A stretch of 64,000 nt of DNA from Hippopus hippopus (GCA_946811185.2 OX328099.1:20673859-20737858), one strand, 5' to 3'. Numbered from the stretch's first letter, positions 11,769 to 23,612 are shown. Notes: generated by a model not told the origin, from the sequence alone. Translations and numbers: made by a program.

Positions 11769-12149
11769 GCAGAGACAATTTTCCAGATAAATTTCTGGCT
11801 GTAACTGTTTTTCAGAATGACGTCAGTCACCGTCTGGCCTGGGTCAAGGCGGTAAAAATGTCTTATTATTCCGTATCACGCTCTCCTTATCGCAATCTGC
11901 TGATCTTTCACAGCTATGTTTTTTTTTCAGACAAAGTAATGTCCGAATTATAGAAAAAGACAAAAAATAAACGGACTGGAACCCAGGCTAGTCGCCGTAT
12001 TGTTTCATTAGCTCTCTAATGCGTAGGAGTCAAACGGCCGACTTCTATAAATTTTATTGCAATTTGCTTGTCACTGCCAGTCATGGATGATCTTTCAGAT
12101 AAACCACTTCCGGTTTACAGGGGGATAGACTGACTCAGATCTTTGTACA
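11769..12149. other. No gene seen; possible SINE head on minus strand
   Basis: Around 11980-12040 the minus strand reads like a tRNA-derived head (TAGCCTGGGTTCCAGTCCG), but there is no recognisable tail. Confidence 0.35.
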
Positions 12150-12310
12150 TTAAATGTTAACTTTTTGGCGCTCTGGTCTCTTTTGCGGACAATGTAGGTC
12201 AAGATCAGACTGCACAGAACGTGCAGCCTGATCTTTGACCTGCACTGTCCGATATTTTGCTAGACAATTCGACAATTCGACAAAAAAGTCTAAAAAAAAA
12301 CCAAAAGAGG
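12150..12310. mobile_element. MITE family B copy
   Basis: Strong hairpin GTAGGTCAAGATCAGACTGC and complement; the 3' flank is diverged. Confidence 0.75.
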
Positions 12311-12819
12311 GGTGTTTACTTCGGACTTTTTAGGTTATCTAGCGCTGTGAGTGTTGAGATTGTTTATAATTTATTGATGAATTTTTATATAATGAACTAA
12401 ATTATCTCATTTGACTCTTCTTTTTTTTTACTCCCTCGAATTTACTACTTTCGGCACCATAAGTATCATCATCATCAAAGTCAATATAATAATCATCATA
12501 ACATATATACTATATCTGTTGTTGATTTTACCATTGTTGACAATACCACTTTTTTCGAGCGGAGAGGAAAAGGAAGAACAATTTTTCTCTCAGATTTCTT
12601 AATTACAACCCTAAGAGTACTACCTTTGATTAACTTTAAGGGAAGTGTAGACAAAGATGAAGCCACGTAGAACATGGGATCCATTGTGTTCGTTGTTTGT
12701 GAGATATACCGACCATTTCAATCTTGGAAATTCTTACATCAATGTCCTAGTTATCAACTGAAAAGGTTTCTTTCATAAAATTCTGACAACTACTAAAATC
12801 TTAAAACCAAAACACTGAT

Positions 12820-12850
<31 letters not shown>

Positions 12851-12852
12851 TT

Positions 12853-12899
<47 letters not shown>

Positions 12900-12934
12900 C
12901 TATTCGCCTTTTATTTCTCCGTCATTATATCTTA

Positions 12935-13025
<91 letters not shown>

Positions 13026-13050
13026 GACACACAGACACACAGACAAAATA
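12820..13050. repeat. Compound microsatellite
   Basis: (TTTA)n, then (TTTC)n to about 12899, then after a 40-bp gap (AGAC)n and (AC)n from 12937 to about 13045. Confidence 0.95.
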
Positions 13051-13269
13051 CAAGAAATAGATAAATAGAAATCTAAAACAGTCAAAAACTGTTTACTCAC
13101 ATTTTTCTTTTTGTCTTTCTTTCAGTGCACACAAAAATTTAGAAAGTTTATTGCGCACAATAGTATTTATCAAATTTTCAATCAGCGACACTGTTTAATG
13201 ATACAAAGATTTATACAGTATTTCAAAATACATCTGATCAGCGCTCTGAAAAAAATGGGGTTATAATGT

Positions 13270-13485
13270 ATCTTCGTAATGCAGTACACCAGTTCCGTCG
13301 TAGCTCAACATGAACCCATTTTGTCTAAAAACTGGCTGAATCATGAGTTAGAGTGGCCATTTAAAAAAAAAAAATCAACAGTAGCAAAAAGCTTCGACCT
13401 AGGTCAGCCTGCGCGAACTGCGCAGGCTGACCTGGGTCGATACTTTTTGTAGATAAATTAAACACCCTTTTCGCAAGGCCTGGAA
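13270..13485. mobile_element. MITE family C copy
   Basis: Central palindrome CCTAGGTCAGCCTGCGCGAA with its complement GCGCAGGCTGACCTGGG; outer ends are decayed. Confidence 0.7.
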
Positions 13486-13599
13486 TAAACAGTCAATCAA
13501 ACCGCAGTGTTACCCTTTGAGCAATAACGTTACAACTGAGTCGAAAATTTCCAGTAGAGGAAAACCCCAAAATACTGCGATTTTTGTATTCTAGCAAAA

Positions 13600-13958
13600 A
13601 ATATCTAACTAAGGTTCAAAAAGTAGAGATCTAAGATGAGACTTCACTTTTTCTGGCATTATGATCTGCATCTACACTGTCATCACAAACAGTTTAAGTT
13701 GTAATAGCCACTCTCAGGACTGAATCAATTTCTGAACCATTTATTTCCTATTTAACCCTTATCCTGCTAAATAACTAAAATTTTCAGTTCGATGGCAAAA
13801 ATCCAATTATTGCTATTTCTGAAATTATGTTTCGGGGAATAATATTTCCTTAACGGACAGTGTAGATCAAGGATCAGACTGCACGTTCTGTGCAGTCTGA
13901 TCTTGATCTACACTGTCCGCAATAGGTCAGTGAGTCGCGCTTAGCAGCCTAAGAGTTA
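13600..13958. mobile_element. Two MITE family B copies
   Basis: A degenerate copy (13600-13700) is followed by a full one (13757-13958) with a near-perfect hairpin and the end GCTTAGCAGCCTAAGAG. Confidence 0.75.
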
Positions 13959-14039
13959 AGTGCTTTCTGGATGTTGAAAGCAGCTCTATCAAATTGAAAT
14001 TGAACTACATGTCTGTAAATCACATTTACCTGTCATCTT

Positions 14040-14264
14040 TTACCTTTCACCTTTTATCATAGGACAAAATCTTAGACTCTTCCAAATTAAAAGCCATTGC
14101 AGACCACAGATTGAACCTGGCTCGAATGGCGGAAAGGTAGAAAACATTGTGGGAAACAGAGAAAATGCTGGTTACCAGCATTTTCTCTTTTTCCCACAAT
14201 GTTTTCAAAAGGCTTGTTACTCAGAGTCTTTACAAACTCAGGGTATTGCTTAGTGAAGGGTTAA
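14040..14264 (-). mobile_element. MITE family A copy
   Basis: Perfect hairpin at 14141-14208; right end AGTGAAGGGTTAA. Confidence 0.85.
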
Positions 14265-14269
14265 TACAC

Positions 14270-14715
14270 AGAAACTGAATTTTAAAAAATTTGTGGATCG
14301 CGAAAGTCAAAAATCAGATTGCAAGGAAAGTGCCGTCTGGTCTTAAATCTACATACCGTCCTTTTCAACAAGAACAAGACAGTCTTGAAAAAGTGCTATT
14401 TAAGTATATTCCTGACTTAAAATATCACAGTTTTGATAATTTTATTATAAAGTCCCCAAAGTTCCAAAATTATAGCAAGACGAATATTTTCTGTCGTAAA
14501 AAAAGTCGCCAATATATTCCAAATAAAGAGTATATTACTGACTTAAGATATCATATTTTTGATTACTTTATTATAAAGCCCCCAAAGTTCCAAATTATAG
14601 CAAGACGAATATTTTCTGTCGTAAAAAAGTAGCCAATATATTCCAAATAAAGACATTCTGTCCAGTCTGATCTTAATCAATAATGCCCTGAAAAGTAATT
14701 AAGATCTCATTTCAA
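14270..14715. mobile_element. MITE family B copy split by a tandem repeat
   Basis: One hairpin arm lies at 14300-14360 and the other (CAGTCTGATCTTAATC) at 14660-14680. The 250 bp between them is the 126-bp duplication listed separately. Confidence 0.6.
14402..14652. repeat. 126-bp tandem duplication
   Basis: GTATATTCCTGACTTAA starts at 14404 and GTATATTACTGACTTAA at 14530. Both units end in GCCAATATATTCCAAATAAA. The duplication explains the open frame at 14291-14632. Confidence 0.9.
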
Positions 14716-14878
14716 GCCTAAAAAGGTTGAAAAAAATATCAAAGGTAATATTGAAAGAAATTTACATCTTTCCCCCAACCTTTGACAGAAATTGATTAAA
14801 TTTAGAACGACTTTCTTTTGTAAATTACGTGTATATGAATGATCGTATCTTTACCTATATTAAATCTTGAACTTATAA

Positions 14879-15141
14879 TCCATGCTCTGGCAAACGGGGG
14901 CTTTATGCATCTCCATGACGCATAATACCAAGGAAGACATCACATGGTTATGGATCCATAAAAAAATCCATTTTGTCTAACAACCGACTGAATCAGGGGG
15001 TAAACTAGTCCCTGGACATGCATGAAATTTCTAAACAGCAAAAAGTTTCGATTCGTGTCAGCCTGCGCGGACTGCGCAGGCACACATGGGTCGACACTTT
15101 TTGCATATGCATTTAGTCCCCTCTTCACAGAGCATGGCTCA
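14879..15141. mobile_element. MITE family C copy
   Basis: Ends CCATGCTCTGGCAAACGGG and CACAGAGCATGGCTCAT; centre GTCAGCCTGCGCGGACTGCG. Confidence 0.8.
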
Positions 15142-15335
15142 TATATTTTTAAACCGACTGCAAAACATTCCGACAACTTAAAATTTCAACTTCTTCCATA
15201 CTTCAGTGACAAGTCTCTCCTTGGTTGGACAGCTCTGCAGCACCAAGCAAAAATATTCGCAACACTTTGCTATATCAACGCGCTGACAGGCTTCTTTCAG
15301 CAGAAGTTTTTTAACAGAGTTTGCAAAAACCCTCA

Positions 15336-15600
15336 TTTTTTAAATTTTCAAAATTATGTCGTATTTACAAAATATTATTTGATGTTTAGTATACAAAATG
15401 TCATTTCGTAATTTAAGCAGAATTTATATACACAAATTTGCAAAGTTGTCTCGTATTTACAAAATATTATTTCATTTTTAGTCTAAGAAAGATCATTTCG
15501 TAATTTACGCAAATTTTCAAAATTATCTCGTATTTACAAAATATTATTTTATGTTTAGTCTGTGAAATATCATGTCGTGATTTACGAAATCTTATTTCAA
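15336..15600. repeat. Short tandem repeat, 77-92 bp units
   Basis: TCGTATTTACAAAATATTAT recurs at about 15360, 15452 and 15529, with TTTCGTAATTTA between units. Confidence 0.75.
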
Positions 15601-15754
15601 TAATACAGTAAACCTTGTCTTAGTCTGCTACCGCAATTTAGCAAACCTGTATTCAGTAAAGATGTAGTGCGTTCAAACCGGTCTTTAACAAGCCTTTTTT
15701 CAGCGGTCCTTTGGTGCTTGCATAATAAGACCTCTTCGATAAGGCTGCCAGAGC

Positions 15755-15950
15755 CCGTATTCACCAACCATTCTTAAGAATATTCTATGTCCAATTCTAA
15801 ATAATTTTCTAAATTTGAAAGTAACACAAATTTTGATTGGCTAAACGATTTAGTTTAGCCAATCAGAAGTTGTGTTACTTTCAAATTTAGAAAATCTTGG
15901 AGAAAAAGACTTAGAACAACGTTCTAAAGAATAGTTAGTGAATATAGACC
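15755..15950. mobile_element. MITE family E copy
   Basis: Ends TTCACCAACCATTCTTAAG and complement; centre GGCTAAACGATTTAGTTTAGCC. Confidence 0.8.
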
Positions 15951-15955
15951 CCGGT

Positions 15956-16345
15956 CTTACCCAGCTGTCAAGACTATTTATGGACTAATTATTTGGTAAA
16001 TTAGGAAATAAACATTTGCTAAATAGGAAATGATTATTTGCTGTATATGAAAAAAAAAAAATTCTCAAATTTGTATATGAAATACTGTCGCAAATTCGCA
16101 GCAAAATGCAAAACTCTGTGACAAGATAATAATTTGTAAATATGAAATAAAGTCGCAAATTCGCAGAATGTAAATTTAGGGCCTGTGTGTTATGCATGCC
16201 ATGCAAAAGATTTAGTAGCATGGCAAAAAATAAAGGTCAATGTCTCTGTTTCTAAAATGGAAGACACAGGAAATATACATTAACTTTAAATAGTAGGATT
16301 ATGCCAATCTCTGTGATATATCTTGATATGCAAATTATATAGAGA
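15956..16345. other. No gene seen
   Basis: AT-rich; a GTCGCAAATTCGCAG word occurs twice (16086, 16151). Confidence 0.4.
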
Positions 16346-16349
16346 CTCT

Positions 16350-16545
16350 TGAAACCTAGGACATAGATGCCCAAGGCCCTAGACTAGTACTGGTGAAACC
16401 CAAGACATACATGAATATGTGAGCTGTCGCCGTGAAATGACTGAAATAACAATCAATCAATCAATCCATCCATCCATCCATCCCCATCCATCCATCCATC
16501 CACCAGTCAATCAATCAATAAATCAACCAAACAATAAATCAATCA
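16350..16545 (+). mobile_element. 5'-truncated SINE plus CATC/CAAT tail
   Basis: Carries the V-like 3' domain (GAGCTGTCGCCGTGAAATGA then CTGAAATAA) and ends in (CAAT)n(CATC)n. Confidence 0.75.
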
Positions 16546-16786
16546 ACCGAACTACCTGCAAGTTATATCCAAAATGAATGCTGACTGTTCCCTTTCCGTT
16601 TCTCACGTTGACAAACTGTTTGAAACACAGTGCAGCAATGAGAGGAAAAAATATTGACAACTTCAAAAACGTTTTCGATTAGAAATAGGTTTTAATAATT
16701 ATGAAACCACACGCACTAAAACCTGGCTAGATTAACTTTCTTTGATTTGCCTCCATTTACCGACTGCTGACTGGTAAAACTTATGT

Positions 16787-17017
16787 TTAACCCCTCACAA
16801 CACAATCTCGAATTTTAACGACCCTAGAAAAAAGGCTTTTGAAAACATGGTGGGAATAGAACATTAATGATGCAGGTGACCAGCATTTTTCCCATTTCAC
16901 ACAATGTTTTCGACCATCCCAAACAAAATTTTAGTTTTCGGGCAGATTTTAATTTGTCGTCTGCAAATGCTTTCAATTTGGACAAGTCTAAAGTTTTGTG
17001 ATCCGGTAAAAGATTAA
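16787..17017 (+). mobile_element. MITE family A copy
   Basis: Left end TTAACCCCTCACAACACAATC; hairpin partly mismatched; right end GGTAAAAGATTAA. Confidence 0.8.
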
Positions 17018-17064
17018 AGATTAACCCATCACTGTATATCACCATCCAAATTATTTTATTAGGT

Positions 17065-17288
17065 CTCTACCGCACAACGCCGACTTTAAACGACCCTGGA
17101 AAAGAAGCCTTTCGAAAACATTGTGGGAAAAAGGAGAAAAATGCTGGTAATCAGTACTTTCTTCTTTTCAACAGTATTTTCTGCCATCCCAAACAAAATT
17201 TTAGTTTTCGGGCAGAGTTTTATTTGTCGTCTGCAAATGCTTTCAATTTGGACAGGTTTACAATTACGTCGTTAGGAAAACGACTAAG
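17065..17288 (+). mobile_element. MITE family A copy
   Basis: Starts TCTCTACCGCACAACGCCGA, as does the next copy at 17327, so the pair arose by local duplication. The right end has decayed. Confidence 0.75.
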
Positions 17289-17326
17289 GATTAAACTTTC
17301 TCTGTACATAAGTATAGACATTTTTT

Positions 17327-17554
17327 AAAGTCTCTACCGCACAGTGCCGACTTTCAACGGCTCTGGAAAAGAAGCCTTTTGAAAACATTGTGGGAAAAGG
17401 AGAAAATGCTGGTAACCAGCATTTTCTCTTTTTCCCACATTGTTTTCTACCCTATAGAAGAAAAATTGCATCATTTGAGTCACATTGAAATTGTCGTCTG
17501 TAAATGCTTTCAATTTGGACATGGCTAAAATTTTGTCGTCTGGTAAAGGGTTAA
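17327..17554 (+). mobile_element. MITE family A copy
   Basis: Perfect 66-bp hairpin (17384-17449) and intact right end GTCGTCTGGTAAAGGGTTAA. Confidence 0.9.
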
Positions 17555-17641
17555 TCACTAGTGTCCAAACTTTATTGCAATTGACAGGAGTATCAAATGA
17601 AGAAATGGGCAGGGGACGTCGGGGAAAAGGAAAATATCGCC

Positions 17642-17890
17642 TGTTTTAAGTCTTCACGAAACGACAAAATTTTAGACTTACCCAGATTAAAAAAAAAAAC
17701 TTTGAAAGCCGCCGACAAGTTAACGTGACTCAGATGATGGAATTTGTCTTTGGAAGGATGGATAGAAAACATTGTGGAGGAAAAGCAAAAGATGCTGAAC
17801 GACAGCATTTCCTCCTTTCCCAAAAATGTTTTCAAATGCTTCTTTTTCCTCAGAGCCGCAAAAAAATGAAAACGTTCGGTCAAGGGTAAA
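17642..17890 (-). mobile_element. MITE family A copy
   Basis: Reverse copy with an imperfect hairpin (17769-17832). Confidence 0.65.
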
Positions 17891-18019
17891 ACAAAAAGGA
17901 AAACTTTGTGGGAAAAGGAGAAATCGCCTCTGGTACTTGCTCCGACAGTACCTATTAAAGGCTATATAAAGCTATATCAACTGTATCACAGGCGTAATAG
18001 CTCGTTTTTGTGTCTTCTT

Positions 18020-18100
18020 TAATTGATCGATCGATCGGTCGGTCGGTCGGTCGGTCGGTTGGCTGATCATTCGATCAATCGATCGATCGATCGAATTAAT
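18020..18100. repeat. (GATC/GGTC)n microsatellite
   Basis: GATCGATCGATCGGTCGGTC array, adjoining the tail of the minus-strand SINE to its right. Confidence 0.9.
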
Positions 18101-18325
18101 AGTATTTAACACCGCTGTCAATATTGTTTCAGTCATATCACGGCAAAAGCCCATATATTCATATATGGGTTTCACCAGTACTAGGCTAGGGCCTTGAAGT
18201 GTCTTGCTCAAGGACATTCCTATGAAAAAATCAGTGCTTACAGTGACACTCGAACCCGGGACCCCAAGGTTACGAGTCCTACTCTTTAATACCGAGCCAT
18301 GCAGGGCCCCTTTCGATTATATGGA
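18101..18325 (-). mobile_element. SINE (minus)
   Basis: In minus orientation: head GGCTCGGTATTAAAGAG with B-box-like GGTCCCGGGTTCGAGTG, then CTTGAGCAAGACACTTC and the V-like 3' domain. The tail joins the GATC microsatellite. Confidence 0.75.
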
Positions 18326-18597
18326 AAACATTGTGGGAGGCAGAGCCACTGCATGTGATCAGCAAGTTCGCCTTTTTCCCACGATATTCTGAAAAGCAAT
18401 GGTTAAACAAAAACACATTTTGTTAGTTTTGTGTCTTTCGATGACGCGTGAAGAAAAATAGTGCTCATAAAATGATTCTCATTCGTCACTTGCTTTTATA
18501 TAACGTGTTACAATATTGATTTGAATTGGAAGTCAAAGGAACGATCGACAAATTTTTAAAATTGGCGATTGACATTATGCAAATTAATGTCAAACTT

Positions 18598-18806
18598 TAA
18601 CACTTAACCTAACGACAAAACTTTAGACTTGTCCAAATCAAAGATGTATGCAGACGAGGAATGAGATTCGGCTAATATAATGGGATTTGCCCTTGAACAG
18701 GTAAAAACATTGACCAGCATTTTCTCTTTTTCCCTCACTGTTTTTCGAGACCTTCATCAGAGTCGTTAAAAGAAAGGAATGTGTTGTAAAGGGTCAAATG
18801 AAAAAA
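18598..18806 (-). mobile_element. MITE family A copy
   Basis: Reverse copy; one hairpin arm mostly lost; right end TGTAAAGGGTCAA. Confidence 0.65.
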
Positions 18807-18914
18807 AAAACCCACTAAAACTGAACTATAGATCACGGACCAAGGTCCCGGATGTTCAACCATTCGTCATTTATCTGCTGTATATTTCACTACAGGACGT
18901 TTCATATACGGTAT

Positions 18915-19185
18915 TAGCCAAGACCGGTACAGCCCAGTCGTAAGTGAGCAGGACTGGTCGCTGGTTCAAATCCCATGCTCGGCCAATTTCTTTCAGAGGA
19001 TTGACGATCGTCATTGCGACAGGATCAATTTCCCTCTCACACTGCTGATCATTATTTCGACGATATGGGAAAGCAGCCATTGGCTTAGGAAGAATGCAGT
19101 GTGCGAAGTACTATATAAAAAAAGAAGCAGAGGCCGTCGCGATATAACTGAAATAATGTTGAAAAAGGCGTTAAACACCATACAT
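18915..19185 (+). mobile_element. SINE
   Basis: B-box-like GGTTCAAATCCCATGCTC then CGGCCAATTTCTTTCAGAGG, with 3' domain CGCGATATAACTGAAATAAT and a (CATA)n tail. Closely matches the SINEs at 50640 and 53155. Confidence 0.8.
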
Positions 19186-19264
19186 ACATACATACATACA
19201 TACATACATACATACATACATCCATCCAATCACCCATCCATCCATCCGTCCATCCATCCATCCA
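19182..19264. repeat. (CATA)n(CATC)n microsatellite
   Basis: Tail array between two SINEs of opposite orientation. Confidence 0.95.
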
Positions 19265-19440
19265 TGTCCTCGGTCTCACCAATACTGTACTAGGTCAGGG
19301 CTCTGAAGTGTTTTGACCAAGAGCACTCCAACGAAAGGCCCAGTGCTTCAAGTGTGGCTCGAATTTGGCCCTCCAGGTTACGAGTCTTAGGCTGTACCAC
19401 TTCGCTATGCAGAACCCATCCAGGAAGCCTGATAGTTTTT
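19265..19440 (-). mobile_element. SINE (minus), tail lost
   Basis: Minus-strand reading shows the same head and middle region as the SINE at 18101, without the V-like end. Confidence 0.7.
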
Positions 19441-19522
19441 CAACTGTTTTTTGTTTCTTGAATTTCATAGAATGTGAGCCTGTACATAGGCCTGAACAAA
19501 GAACTGCTTCTCTTTAACATTT

Positions 19523-19803
19523 GAGCCATGCTGTGGCAAAGGGGGCTTCATATCATATCCGTGCTGCATTATACCAATCAAGCCATCAGATACTAGTAAA
19601 TATCCATGGATCCATAATAGCCACTTTTTTTAACAACCGACTTAATCACGAGGTAGACTAGTCCTTGGACATACAGAATATTGATCAACAGCGAAAAGTT
19701 GCGGCACATGTCAGCCTGCGCAGAGTGCGCAGGGTGACCTGGTTGATACCGGTACATTTCGCAGATTCATTAAGCCCCCTTTCCACAGAGCATGGCTCAT
19801 TTC
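19523..19803. mobile_element. MITE family C copy, full length
   Basis: GAGCCATGCTGTGGCAAAGG and CACAGAGCATGGCTCATTT ends, centre GTCAGCCTGCGCAGAGTGCG. Confidence 0.85.
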
Positions 19804-19824
19804 AGTTGTATCTAAGCATTTAGA

Positions 19825-20018
19825 CAAGTAACCGGTCAGCGCCAAAGGCCACAACATGAGGACGGCATAGATTCAGATGAGACTGTGCAAAGTCTGTTCA
19901 TGGATCTATATACCATCCGCTTCTATCGCCAAGACTTTACGAAAAAAATCTTCCGAGTTTCAGTGGGTTGTATGTTCGGGCCGAAAGAGGTCGAGTTTAT
20001 ATTTGGCGCTGACAGATG
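19825..20018. mobile_element. MITE family B copy, diverged
   Basis: Core CATAGATTCAGATGAGACTG with partial complement. Confidence 0.55.
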
Positions 20019-20025
20019 TTAAATC

Positions 20026-20718
20026 ATGGTTTTTGAATGCTGGTTGCCTACCTTCATAATGCCTGGGTATCTGTAAATCATGGTTTCCGAACGCTGGTTG
20101 CCTACCTTCATGGTGCCTGGGTATCTGTAAATTATGGTTCTCGAATGCTAGTTGCCTACCTTCATGGTGCTTGGGTATCTGTAAATCATGGTTCCCAAAT
20201 GCTGGTTGCCTACCTTAATGGTGCCTGGGTATCTGTAAATCATGGTTCCCGAATGCTGGTTGCCTACCTTCATGGTGCCTGGGTGTCTGTTAATCATGAT
20301 TCCCGAATGCTGGTTGCCTACTTTCATGGTGGCTTGGTATCTGTAAACAATGGTTACCGGCATGCTGCTTGCCTATCTACATGGTGCCTTGATATCTGTA
20401 AATCATAGTTGCCGGAATGCTGGTTTTCTGCCTACATGGTGCCTCGGTATCTGTAAATAATGGTTGCCGAATGCTAGTTGCCTACCAACATTGTGCCTTG
20501 GTATCTGTAAATTATGGTTGCCAGAATGCTGGTTGCCTATCTACATGGTGCCTTGGTATCTATAAATTATAGTTTTCGGAATGCTGGTTGCCTACCTTCA
20601 TGGTGCCATGTTATCAGTAAATCATGGTTGCCAGATGCTGGTTGCCTATCTAAATGGTGCCATGGTATCTGTAAACCATAATTGCCGGAATGCTGGTTGC
20701 CTACCTACATGTGTCTTG
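20026..20718. repeat. 54-bp minisatellite
   Basis: About 13 units. GTATCTGTAAATCATGGTT starts at 20067, 20121 and 20175, and each unit contains GAATGCTGGTTGCCTACCTT. The unit is 18 codons, so frames read through as AYLHGAWVSVNH-type repeats. There is no start context or splice signal, so I treat it as non-coding. Confidence 0.92.
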
Positions 20719-20794
20719 GTAGTAAAAGGTAACTTTTAGGACCACGGAAATAAAATGTGTCCGATAGTGCTAAGATATTCCGCATGTCAGATAA

Positions 20795-20935
20795 TGGCTG
20801 GTTTTTCTCCCACAACGTTTTCTAGTCTATCAAAGAAAAATCCCGTCATTTGAGCAGGATTAAGCGAGTCGTCTGCAAATGTTTTCAATGTGGACGAGTC
20901 TAACATTTTTGTCGTCCAGCAAAGGTTTAACCACC
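20795..20935 (+). mobile_element. MITE family A, right half only
   Basis: TTTTTCTCCCACAACGTTTTC through TTTGTCGTCCAGCAAAGG. Confidence 0.65.
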
Positions 20936-20974
20936 AAATTAGGGATTGTATTTGTCAAAACATTTGACAGAAAA

Positions 20975-21580
20975 AGTACTGAAATTTTAGTACATAGTTT
21001 AATTCATTTCCAATTGGATTTTTGCAATGGATTTTTGCAATGGGATTCCCGAGTACCAATTGAACTAACTCCAAAAAGTTCAAAACCATGCAGCTAGAGT
21101 TGTTAGTGAATTTGGATTCGATCGACCAATTACACCGGTTCTACAGCATCTCCACTGGCTTCTCGTTAGAGCAAGGATAATGTTTAAATTTCTTACATTG
21201 GTACTCAGATACATGTGTACGCGGAACAGCCCCTAAGTATCTAATCAATCTTATTAACATGAATGAAGCTGGGTATAGGTTAAGATAATCAAGTCAGACT
21301 TCCCTGCTTAGTATCCCTAGAACGCGTACATGTCAGTCAGTTAGATCGTTTGCAGTGACAGGGCCAAAATGGTGGAATGAACTGCCAAATCATTTAAGAG
21401 AAATACGAGAAGAATCTGTTTTTAGACGAACCCTAAAGACGTATCTATTTCCAAAGTTTTACTAATATTGTAAATAATTATCTAGACATTAGTTTTGTAA
21501 AGCGCAAAAGAATGCTTCCAATCAGCAGTGTTTGCGCTATAAAAATTTCATATTGTATTGTATCGTATCATGTACATACG
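20975..21580 (+). mobile_element. LINE, 3' end of reverse-transcriptase ORF (dead)
   Basis: Conceptual translation in two frames gives the conserved C-terminal end of a non-LTR retrotransposon polyprotein. HSLIHFQLDFCN comes first, then after a frameshift VQNHAARVV, ITPVLQHLHWLLVRARIMFK and, just before the stop at 21463-21465, GPKWWNELPNHLRE and FRRTLKTYLF. A 3' tail of TTGTATTGTATCGTATC follows. It is 5'-truncated and carries frameshifts and stops. The clade is not resolvable here. Confidence 0.85.
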
Positions 21581-21704
21581 ATCCATGACTAAATAAATGA
21601 AATAGACATAAATTTGTATGCAAAGTGAGTCGTATTTGCATAGTAATGAAATAGTACAGGCGGTTTCATCGCGGATCTTTCATTTTCAATTTTTGAGAGA
21701 ATAC

Positions 21705-21785
21705 TCATCTGTGATGACTTGCTTGGTATCATGCATTGCGGAGATGCATTATACCCTTTTTTGCCAAAGCATGGCCCAGATCTAA
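21705..21785. mobile_element. MITE family C, right end fragment
   Basis: GATGACTTGCTTGGTATCATG to TTTGCCAAAGCATGGCCCA. Confidence 0.65.
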
Positions 21786-21887
21786 ACCTATCCGTACCTA
21801 AATATACTAAATAGATCTACTCAGAGATCTATTACGACTGTTGCTATTATTATTCATAATCGAACATTGTGTTTTAACATATTTTTA

Positions 21888-22126
21888 GAATAAACTCTTC
21901 GCCAAACAGTCCCGTGTTTTAACGACCCTGACAAAAAGGCTTCTGAAAATATTGTGAGAAAAGGGGAAAATGCTGGTAACCTGAATTTTTCATGTTTTTC
22001 CCTAAATATTTTCTGTCCTTTCAATGACACATATTATCATCTGAGCCAAATTTGATTAGTTATATTCAAATGCTTTCATTTTGAACAAGTCCGTTAAATT
22101 TTGTCGTCTGATAAAGAAGTAAAAAA
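21888..22126 (+). mobile_element. MITE family A copy, diverged
   Basis: GTTTTAACGACCCTGACAAA flank; one hairpin arm mismatched; right end GTCGTCTGATAAAGAAG. Confidence 0.7.
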
Positions 22127-22164
22127 GGTAAATCTAACTATTGATACTGCCGCCGCAAACTTTA

Positions 22165-22960
22165 ACTTACGTTAACTTACGTTGATCGGACCAGTGGTAA
22201 GCCTTCGACTACTTGAGGCCCATCTGTTTCCTTTAGTACTATTGCTGAAGCATAGCGGGTCGAATTTGTATGGGTTAGTTTTTTTCCAGTGAGTGTTAAA
22301 TTTACTTTTGAAGGTATATACACTGTCAGAATTAACAACATCATTTGGAAGACTGTTCCAGGTGTTAAAGACCCTGTTGCTGGGGCGGCTATTTTTTCTT
22401 AACCCAGGTTTCGTTGTTTGTTTTAGTGTAGTTTAGTATATGTCCTCTGGTCCTGTTGTTGAAATATTGAAAATTTCCAATAGATCTTTGTTAGATGTGA
22501 TGTCACAATTTTGAAAAAAAAAATTAAAAGCTTGTAACATGTAAAACTTGTTCGGTGGTATTCAAGTGACGAGAGACCAAGTTGATGAAGTGTGTCTTTG
22601 TATGGAAGATGGCAGGTATTCTTTATTAGTTTAGTTGCTCTTCATTCTATTTGATGTTGCTTGAGGAAAGTGGACCTAACTGGACTTGCGTACTCTACAT
22701 GCGGTCTGACTCGGGATTTGTATAGATCTGGCACGGTTTTGTCCATGTACGTGAATGATCTGTTGATTACTCCTAGATTTCTATTTGCTTTGTTTATTTT
22801 TGTCGTTATGTGAGAATCGAAAGTAAGTTTACTGTCAACAATTACGCCTAAGTCTTGTTCTTCAGTAACATTTTGGATTGGTACTCTTTCACTGTTGAAG
22901 TTTTTTCATAAAATAATTTTCGTTGTATTTCCGGTTGATTATTAATCTTTTCGTATCTAG
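22165..22960 (-). mobile_element. LINE, 3' end of reverse-transcriptase ORF (dead, minus)
   Basis: Minus-strand translation shows TEEQDLGVIVDSKLTFDSHI, NRNLGVINRSFTYMDK, YKSRVRPHVEYASPV and, after a stop, RATKLIKNTCHLPYKDTLHQ. This is the thumb and C-terminal region typical of non-LTR retrotransposons. It carries in-frame stops and frame changes and is not functional. It differs from the LINE at 20975, so two families are represented. Confidence 0.85.
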
Positions 22961-23612
22961 GTAGAATGAAACTGTTTATAATATAACAGCACGAATTCTG
23001 CCTTTATTTTCGCGAAAGTGTCGCCATAATTATCTGAAAATTTGAGGTAGTTTATTATCATCATACATACTCATACAACGAATCGTTGCTTTTCCGTAGC
23101 ATTCTGTGCTTTCTCGGGGTTTTACGTGATTTCGGCTGTGAAAAGCTTACCTAGTTCATTAGCTCTAAATAGCCAGACACAGCAAGGTACACAGACGAAC
23201 GGGTTTGCTGCAAAAGTGATGCAAGGGCAGTGTCCAGAGAAAGTAAAGGGGGTTCAGCTGACAGCGAAATTGATTATTAGTTGAGAGTTATGGGGAATTT
23301 ACCGTGTAGCCCACGGAGCTATTAAACAAATCAAGGTACGTAAATTTACATCAGCCTGTTTACGTGATATTAATATGCAGAACAATTTCAGGGGTTGTAT
23401 GTTGAATCTCTGGCAGTTTGGACGAACACACTCAGACGGAAAATAATGTTAGCGAAATACTTGAGTACGAAAAAGACTATTATTACTTCCGGCGGTGTTG
23501 TTCGTCAGAACTACTTTTACGTTATTATTTCATTCACGTGTACAGAAGAAACTGTAAACAACCTGTTCAACCACTACTTTACGCGTCAAGTTTTTGTGAT
23601 CAGCGGCGTGTC
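22961..23612 (+). other. Upstream region and 5' UTR of DPH5
   Basis: Sequence between the dead LINE and the DPH5 start codon. I see no MITE in it, unlike the introns that follow. The transcription start cannot be placed from sequence; no TATA box is obvious. Short open frames here extend into exon 1 but in other frames. Confidence 0.5.

Noticed and set aside
12900..13100. Minus-strand frame rich in Cys-Val
   Set aside because: Translation of the (AC)n and (AGAC)n microsatellites.
15022..15411. 129-codon plus-strand open frame
   Set aside because: Its first third is family C MITE sequence and its last third is the AT-rich tandem repeat; no splice sites, no similarity.
20037..20408. 123-codon open frame
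   Set aside because: Produced entirely by the 54-bp minisatellite.
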